A stretch of DNA of 64,000 bases from Pseudobutyrivibrio sp. UBA3626 (lineage in GTDB: Bacteria > Bacillota > Clostridia > Lachnospirales > Lachnospiraceae). The position numbers and the translations under genes were made by a program. The notes beneath the pieces are model-generated. The model did no database searches, was not told the origin of the DNA, and worked only from the letters and a program-made list of their open reading frames with translations. This document shows positions 59,704 to 64,000 of the stretch, piece after piece. Position 1 is the stretch's first letter. Every line of letters begins with the position of its first letter. Location: NCBI GenBank assembly GCA_002373675.1, contig DFLF01000017.1:1-64000 (forward strand), given 5' to 3'.

Positions 59704-61212
59704 CTACTTGTCTTTTTTCTTTTGTTTGGATTCATCAAAACTATTATCAATATCTTCAAGATTTATATCTTTATCTTCTTTCTCTAGATTCTGTGGATTA
59801 TCAAATTCATCTATAAGTTCCTTTAATGCAGTTTCTTTTTCTTGTTCTTTCTTATACTCTTTTTTGATACTAGATAAATCCTTTTTATATTCATTTTTAA
59901 TTGCGTATAATTCTTCAACCCCATAAGAATATGAATCTATAATTCTTTCTATTCTTTTAATTTCATCTAAACAAGACTCTTTTTCATTAATCTTTATTAA
60001 TTCTTCATACTTGTTATAAGTTTTAATCATCTGATTAACATTTCTTATAGATTGCTTTTTTTGTAATATTTCTTTCTCAATGGAATTGATATTGCTTTTA
60101 ACTACATGCAATGATTTTTTTATAGTATTAATATCACATCCTTTTTCTAATATCTCTAATTGATATTGCAGCTTATCAATATTTTCAATTGCTTTTTTGA
60201 TTTGATTATAATTAGGCCTCCTAGAATTAACACTCCCTACACCTGCTTTATGTATTCTATAATATCTATTTCTAATAATAGGATTACTAAAGTCATAATG
60301 GATTCTAACTCTATAGAATTTTTTAGGAACAAAATATCTAATTTCTTCTTTATCTAAAGAATTATTTTTTTTATTTAAATCAATACGATTTTTAATCATA
60401 TTATCTGTATAATTTTTTCCTAATGAGTATGTCCTCTTAAAACGTTCCATCCCTTCATACTTAATAGCTGTATACGTTCCATATTTTTTTGATTTACCAA
60501 TTTTAACTTGATATCCAGCATTTTTAAGATTGTTTATAAATTCATCATATGATTCTGATATATTGATAAAATAATCTATATCATCACGAAGATAATCACT
60601 CAATGCATATCTTTCATTTTTCTCATTATAATACTTATTATTAGAACTCTTTGTTTTTTTCTTAAATCTTTTATTTCTCAAATCATCATATTGTTCTAAA
60701 GTTAAACCTGTATCATCCTCAAGTCTACTAAGATTATATTTTTCACAAATCTCATCAACGATCGGCTGAATACTTTTTTCCCAATCATTTTTATTGTATC
60801 TATATTTAAGTCCATCTTGACAGTTAACAGCATTAAAACATATATGGCCATGTATATGTTCTTGATCTTTATGTACAGAGTATACAGCTTCATGTTCTGG
60901 TATATATTTTTTACAAAAATCACCAAGAACATTATATGCTTTATCTAAAGATATATTCTCTTCATCGGGCTTCCATGAAATACACATATGATATGCCAAT
61001 CTATCTGATTTCTTTTTGGGTTCTTTTCCAAATATTTTATATGTTTCTATAAAATCACTTAATACATTATTTACATCACATAATTGTGTTCCAACATATT
61101 TACCGTTTTCTGTCTTTTCAGGATTGCATATATAATTAATAGTATTCTTTAAAGCACGATATGTTGATTTATCTGTTTTATGTATTGAACCTATGATTTT
61201 TGTTATTGCCAT
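59704..61212 (-). CDS. MOBP-type relaxase (MobA/VirD2-like)
   Basis: The product has 502 residues. The N-terminal nicking domain opens AITKIIGSIHKTDKSTYRAL...NYICNPEKT and has the three-His metal motif in HKDQEHIHGHICFNAVN (near residues 109-125). The C-terminal half is a coiled coil of about 200 residues and ends in an acidic tail. The enzyme nicks oriT and pilots the strand. GAGG precedes the ATG. MobC lies upstream; between them are two TAACTTCGG palindromes. Its Tyr is expected in the N-terminal part (Tyr19, Tyr27 are candidates). Confidence 0.93.
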   Translation of the reverse strand: MAITKIIGSIHKTDKSTYRALKNTINYICNPEKTENGKYVGTQLCDVNNVLSDFIETYKIFGKEPKKKSDRLAYHMCISWKPDEENISLDKAYNVLGDFCKKYIPEHEAVYSVHKDQEHIHGHICFNAVNCQDGLKYRYNKNDWEKSIQPIVDEICEKYNLSRLEDDTGLTLEQYDDLRNKRFKKKTKSSNNKYYNEKNERYALSDYLRDDIDYFINISESYDEFINNLKNAGYQVKIGKSKKYGTYTAIKYEGMERFKRTYSLGKNYTDNMIKNRIDLNKKNNSLDKEEIRYFVPKKFYRVRIHYDFSNPIIRNRYYRIHKAGVGSVNSRRPNYNQIKKAIENIDKLQYQLEILEKGCDINTIKKSLHVVKSNINSIEKEILQKKQSIRNVNQMIKTYNKYEELIKINEKESCLDEIKRIERIIDSYSYGVEELYAIKNEYKKDLSSIKKEYKKEQEKETALKELIDEFDNPQNLEKEDKDINLEDIDNSFDESKQKKKDK

Positions 61213-61228
61213 ATTATACCTCTATTTT

Positions 61229-61255
61229 TAACTTCGGACACCGTGACCGAAGTTA
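61229..61255. repeat. TAACTTCGG palindrome between mobC and the relaxase, copy 1
   Basis: TAACTTCGGACAC and complementary GTGACCGAAGTTA around one base. It lies 16 bp upstream of the relaxase start codon, a position suited to control of its translation or transcription. Confidence 0.9.
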
Positions 61256-61263
61256 GCGTTGTT

Positions 61264-61290
61264 TAACTTCGGACATCATGTCCGAAGTTG
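61264..61290. repeat. TAACTTCGG palindrome between mobC and the relaxase, copy 2
   Basis: Same palindrome with centre ATCAT, 8 bp from copy 1. Directly follows the mobC stop codon. Confidence 0.9.
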
Positions 61291-61298
61291 ATTATATA

Positions 61299-61646
61299 TT
61301 ATTTATTGAGCATTTCATAAAACTTCTTTCTATCAAATTCATTATGTTCATTAATTAATGCTTCAAGCTTATCTAAATACTGAAACAATCTTTCTTTTTC
61401 ACTATCAAGTAAATATCTATTACTATTATAATTTTTTGCAATCTGGTTAATATTATTTCCAATCCTATTTATTTCTCCCTTAAGCTGCTTATCTAATGAA
61501 TATTGTTTTTTTGTTAGTTTATTTGTTTTTTCACACGCAGCTTCTCTTAAAAGCTCCGACAAAGATATCCCGTGTTTTTTACAATAACTCATTATTTCTT
61601 TTTTATTCGTTTCTTCGATTCTTAAAATAATAATGCCATCTTTCAT
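61299..61646 (-). CDS. MobC-like relaxosome accessory protein
   Basis: The product has 115 residues. An N-terminal ribbon-helix-helix (IIILRIEETNKKEIMSYCKK, then GISLSELLREAACE) is followed by the MobC signature EINRIGNNINQIAK. It should bind oriT and help the relaxase melt and nick the DNA. The start follows AAAGGT. It lies just downstream of the candidate oriT and is itself preceded by a TAACTTCGG palindrome. Confidence 0.9.
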   Translation of the reverse strand: MKDGIIILRIEETNKKEIMSYCKKHGISLSELLREAACEKTNKLTKKQYSLDKQLKGEINRIGNNINQIAKNYNSNRYLLDSEKERLFQYLDKLEALINEHNEFDRKKFYEMLNK

Positions 61647-61659
61647 ATTATACCTTTCT

Positions 61660-61686
61660 TAACTTCGGACACCGTGGCCGAAGTTA
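61660..61686. repeat. TAACTTCGG palindrome upstream of mobC
   Basis: TAACTTCGGACAC / GTGGCCGAAGTTA with one mismatch. It lies 14 bp upstream of the mobC start codon, the same relation as copy 1 has to the relaxase start. Confidence 0.9.
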
Positions 61687-61876
61687 AACAAAATGTAAAA
61701 TCGCTGCTTTAGATAAGGGGAAAAGTAATAAGAACTAATAATTCTAAAACAACGATTTTACTTAAGCAAGAAAAAAATGTTCTTAAAAATCTTATCTAAA
61801 ACAAATCAGAAAAGATATATAAATAAGACCTTTAAGATATTTAAAGCATATCAAATTATGTTTACAAAAAATCAAT

Positions 61877-61912
61877 TTATAATATGAAATAATCTAATTT
61901 TTTCTATTATAA
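61877..61912 (-). promoter_or_regulatory. paired TTATAATA element 7 (inverted half-sites)
   Basis: TTATAATA at 61,877-61,884 and TATTATAA at 61,905-61,912, 28 bp start to start. It lies about 230 bp upstream of mobC, farther away than elements 1-6 are from their genes, but it is the only such element ahead of mobC and the relaxase. Confidence 0.5.
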
Positions 61913-61930
61913 AAAATTTTTATTGATTTT

Positions 61931-61959
61931 TTAACTTCGGTCACCGTGACCGAAGTTAA
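61931..61959. repeat. perfect TAACTTCGG palindrome left of the oriT candidate
   Basis: TTAACTTCGGTCAC, one base, GTGACCGAAGTTAA: all 14 positions pair. It is the most exact copy in the window. Confidence 0.92.
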
Positions 61960-61976
61960 CTTGGGGTTGGCAGTTA

Positions 61977-62063
61977 TGCCAATGCCAATAAATTGACATT
62001 GGCAAGATACGCATTTTGTATATACAAAATGCACTTGTTAGGGGAAGCCCCCTAAAACCCCTA
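61977..62063. other. candidate origin of transfer (oriT)
   Basis: A non-coding stretch next to mobC and the relaxase, packed with three different inverted repeats. They are TGCCAAT...ATTGGCA (61,983-62,004), the perfect palindrome GCATTTTGTAT / ATACAAAATGC (62,011-62,032), and TTAGGGG AAGC CCCCTAA (62,038-62,055). Palindromes of the TAACTTCGG family flank it on both sides. Such a set of asymmetric repeats beside mobC is what MOBP oriT regions look like; the nick site cannot be read from sequence alone. Confidence 0.6.
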
Positions 62064-62090
62064 TAACTTCGGACAGCATGGCCGAAGTTA
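62064..62090. repeat. TAACTTCGG palindrome right of the oriT candidate
   Basis: TAACTTCGGACAGC / ATGGCCGAAGTTA, slightly imperfect centre. Part of a run of three palindromes between 62,064 and 62,162. Confidence 0.9.
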
Positions 62091-62097
62091 GACCTAT

Positions 62098-62126
62098 TTA
62101 ACTTCGGTCACGGTGTCCGAAGTTAA
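62098..62126. repeat. TAACTTCGG palindrome
   Basis: TTAACTTCGGTCAC / GGTGTCCGAAGTTAA with two mismatched centre pairs. Spaced 7 bp from the previous copy. Confidence 0.9.
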
Positions 62127-62139
62127 AACGCATAAAAAA

Positions 62140-62162
62140 ACTTCGGACAATTAGTCCGAAGT
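62140..62162 (-). terminator. short TAACTTCGG-family hairpin used as fic terminator
   Basis: ACTTCGGAC, loop TAATT, GTCCGAAGT, then seven T on the minus strand. It is a family member with shorter arms, placed 26 bp past the Fic stop codon, and it looks like a proper intrinsic terminator. Confidence 0.8.
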
Positions 62163-62188
62163 CACAATATATATGCTTATACTATTAT

Positions 62189-62929
62189 TTATATAGATTT
62201 ATTTTTATTATTAGAATCAAACAATATATTATCAATTTTTATATTATATTCTTCCATCTTATTAAGCTCAATACCGATTAATTTATCAAATAAAGATGCC
62301 AAACCCTCAATATTATAATCAGCCAAATAATTCATATATTCAGCTCGATCTTCTAATGGAATAACAAACATTGGAAAATTATTATCTAAAGCAAATTTAT
62401 TTAACAAAATCCGACCTGTTCTTCCATTTCCATCCACAAATGGATGTATTCTTTCATATCTAATATGAAACTCAGCAAGATTAGTGAAAAAATCATTACC
62501 CTTAAATGAAGTATATAATAATTCATTTATTAATCTTGGAACATCCGAAGCGTTTGGTGGAATATGTTCTGCTCCTTTTATAAAGACTTGAGATGTTCTA
62601 TATCCAGATGCTTCATTAATATTTTTGTTTACCAATATTCCAAGATCACAAATATAAGACGAATCTACATCCTTTTCTATGTTTACAAACATATAGTTTA
62701 TTGCATATTTAAGATTAATGGCTTCATATAATTCTCTTGGCTTAATATTTTTAAGCGGAACATTCGACGAAGTATCAAAAACTATTTGATATGTGTCATA
62801 ATACGACAATGTACTACCCTCAATTGCATTAGAATTGTATATACTTCGTGTGACATAGCTTTCAAAATAGTCTTTATTATTATATATAGCATTTATATAT
62901 TTTTCCTTATCTAACAAAATATCATACAT
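62189..62929 (-). CDS. Fic family protein
   Basis: The product has 246 residues. The active-site motif HPFVDGNGR is near residues 160-168. An N-terminal SNAIEGS (near residues 30-36) fits the built-in inhibitory helix of class II Fic proteins (Ser/Thr-xxx-Glu-Gly), so it should be autoinhibited. These enzymes attach AMP or a similar group to targets. GAGG precedes the ATG. It lies downstream of the HipA-like gene, with a palindrome between them. Elements often carry Fic proteins next to transfer genes; the target is unknown. Confidence 0.88.
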   Translation of the reverse strand: MYDILLDKEKYINAIYNNKDYFESYVTRSIYNSNAIEGSTLSYYDTYQIVFDTSSNVPLKNIKPRELYEAINLKYAINYMFVNIEKDVDSSYICDLGILVNKNINEASGYRTSQVFIKGAEHIPPNASDVPRLINELLYTSFKGNDFFTNLAEFHIRYERIHPFVDGNGRTGRILLNKFALDNNFPMFVIPLEDRAEYMNYLADYNIEGLASLFDKLIGIELNKMEEYNIKIDNILFDSNNKNKSI

Positions 62930-62973
62930 ATATTTATTCCTCGTCTTTAATTTGAGTTTTTAGCTGCTTTATT

Positions 62974-63000
62974 TAACTTCGGACACCGTGTCCGAAGTTA
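62974..63000. repeat. TAACTTCGG palindrome between the HipA-like and Fic genes
   Basis: TAACTTCGGACAC, one base, GTGTCCGAAGTTA, perfect arms. It lies 45 bp upstream of the Fic start and just past the HipA-like stop. Confidence 0.9.
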
Positions 63001-63028
63001 TAATGCTGGTTCTACACAAATACTATAA

Positions 63029-64000
63029 TTATATTTTAGGAGAATAATATATAGGTTCAATTAAATCTTTAATTCTTTCAATTCTATTATTAACGTATTC
63101 TCCATAGTTATAAGCAGATAAATCAAGCTCTACTATCCTATCCAATAAATACTGATCTTTTTCCAATACTTCCAAACAAGCTTTCTCTGAAGAAATATGT
63201 CTACCCAAATAATGATAAGGTTGACATATCTCATTACCTGTTCCTTCGAAAGCATGATCAAAATCATATATCGGAGATAGCTTCAACGCTCCTAAATCAA
63301 CACCATTATAGTTATATATTACACCCCAATTTCTTGGGTGCCTATCAATATTTCCAACAAGATAATCACCAACAACCATGCACTCCAGGCTTTCTCGATA
63401 CAACAAATTTAAGTAATAGGAGAATGACTCATCTTTATTCATTAAATAAATAGAATAATAATCAGCTTTTACCATATTAAAGGTTTCATTTGTAAAACAT
63501 TTACATACAGAAACCTCTGTATCATTAAATACATCTTTTGAATATTTAACAACATAATCACCGAATATTTTATGTAAAATGTCAGAAGCCTCTGTTTCTT
63601 TTGTAACACCATCATTACCACTATCAGCCTTTAATAAGTAAAAATCATTACCCTGTCTCTTCCATGCTTTAGCTGCCTTGCCATCAGTATTAATATCCGG
63701 AGAAATACTTTCTCTGTTAATTGTAAAACCCTTTCCTGTAAGTGGCAACTCAAATACGGCATTATCCAGACTATTCTGAAATAAATTTACATCTTCCCAT
63801 TTCAATGCTTCATCTTTATCCTTGACCCAAAAACAGTCATTAAGAGACACACAACGTGTTGTTAAGCCAATATTAGCTCTTTCGCTTAGTGCCGGTGTAT
63901 TATCATATTCATAAAATGCCAAGATTTCTTTCGCATATTTTCGATCTAAAGGTATTATTCTTTCACTACACCAACAGTTGAAATTAACAATATTGTTTGC
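63029..64000 (-). CDS. HipA-like kinase, partial (5' end beyond the window)
   Basis: The frame stays open to the right edge, so at least 323 codons are seen and the start is missing; a TTG at 63,922 is not needed as a start. The translation matches HipA-like proteins: IIPLDRKYAKEI and CVSLNDCFWVK early on. The kinase-type catalytic loop is GNIDRHPRNWGVI and the metal-binding motif is SPIYDFDHAF. HipA-type kinases phosphorylate a translation factor or a partner protein; HipB-like or other regulator genes, if any, lie outside the window. It is followed by Fic. Confidence 0.8.
   Translation of the reverse strand, partial: ANNIVNFNCWCSERIIPLDRKYAKEILAFYEYDNTPALSERANIGLTTRCVSLNDCFWVKDKDEALKWEDVNLFQNSLDNAVFELPLTGKGFTINRESISPDINTDGKAAKAWKRQGNDFYLLKADSGNDGVTKETEASDILHKIFGDYVVKYSKDVFNDTEVSVCKCFTNETFNMVKADYYSIYLMNKDESFSYYLNLLYRESLECMVVGDYLVGNIDRHPRNWGVIYNYNGVDLGALKLSPIYDFDHAFEGTGNEICQPYHYLGRHISSEKACLEVLEKDQYLLDRIVELDLSAYNYGEYVNNRIERIKDLIEPIYYSPKI

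Larger units (their letters stand above)
61687..62188. other. 500-bp intergenic region: promoter side, candidate oriT, palindrome cluster
   Basis: No gene can be supported here. It contains an AT-rich part with the paired TTATAATA element (61,877-61,912), three full TAACTTCGG palindromes and a shorter one, and the candidate oriT. Two divergent-looking stretches, 61,700-61,860, have long A/T runs without clear structure. Confidence 0.7.

Noticed and set aside
30001..61912. TTATAATA pairs as chance hits in AT-rich DNA
   Set aside because: A single octamer is expected by chance, but the fixed 28-30 bp spacing and repeated place between terminator and first gene are not; kept as a finding, with chance still to be tested by counting.
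61229..63000. Repeated palindromes near the relaxase as a CRISPR array
   Set aside because: Spacing is irregular (7 bp to nearly 1 kb), the repeats are near-perfect palindromes with varied centres, genes lie between them, and no cas gene is present.

Overview
The window looks like the chromosome of a low-GC, Gram-positive anaerobe of the class Clostridia, most likely a Lachnospiraceae member. The grounds are pyruvate,phosphate dikinase, an alpha2-type glycyl-tRNA synthetase, a PreP-like M16C protease, nif11-type leader peptides, a CIRCE-controlled small heat-shock gene, AT-rich codon use and strong AGGAGG ribosome binding sites. The assignment is by inspection only. It falls into two parts that meet at about 22.1 kb.

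Part A (1-22.09 kb) is ordinary chromosome, nearly all on the minus strand. It holds the start of ppdK, a chemotaxis receptor, glyS, and a compact operon glmM-pyrC-pyrF-M16C protease-era-recO-membrane protein. Next come a FliD-like protein of unknown role, an hsp20 gene on the plus strand with a CIRCE operator on its promoter, and an AIM24-family gene. From 15.6 to 20.3 kb lies a variable island. It contains five tandem paralogues, each a nif11-type leader ending in a Gly-Gly motif joined to a different zinc-ribbon-like core. Hairpin repeats follow most of these genes and act as terminators. The island also holds a broken fic toxin with its small antitoxin, a large lipoprotein sharing a promoter motif with the array, and a decayed copy of that lipoprotein's start. 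A PAP2 phosphatase and a PIG-L deacetylase close Part A.

Part B (22.1-64 kb and beyond) is one end of an integrative and conjugative element (ICE), with every gene on the minus strand. Its left edge is a 3' tRNA fragment at 22,091-22,114. The other end, with the integrase and the intact tRNA, must lie to the right of the window. Read in transcription order (high to low coordinate), it carries a HipA-like kinase, a Fic protein, a probable oriT, MobC and a MOBP-type relaxase, then DUF5688 proteins. It continues with coiled-coil proteins, a PcfB-like protein, a two-gene VirD4 coupling protein, and the secretion channel (VirB2-like, VirB6, SSB-like, PrgI, VirB4-like, VirB4, NlpC/P60 hydrolase). 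It ends with SpoVG-like, ArdC-like and topoisomerase III genes, a Tad-like type IV pilus module, a secreted subtilase with InlB-like repeats, and an XRE regulator.

Two repeat families tie the ICE together. The first is a pair of TTATAATA half-sites about 28-30 bp apart. It lies at the head of seven transcription units, in most cases just after an intrinsic terminator, which suggests one shared regulator or promoter design. The second is a palindrome of the form TAACTTCGG...CCGAAGTTA with nine copies, eight of them clustered around oriT, the mobilisation genes and the Fic/HipA genes. The least expected features are a pilus machine and a surface protease inside a conjugative element, the shared operator, the palindrome family, and the nif11 leader/zinc-ribbon array with no visible modifying enzyme.
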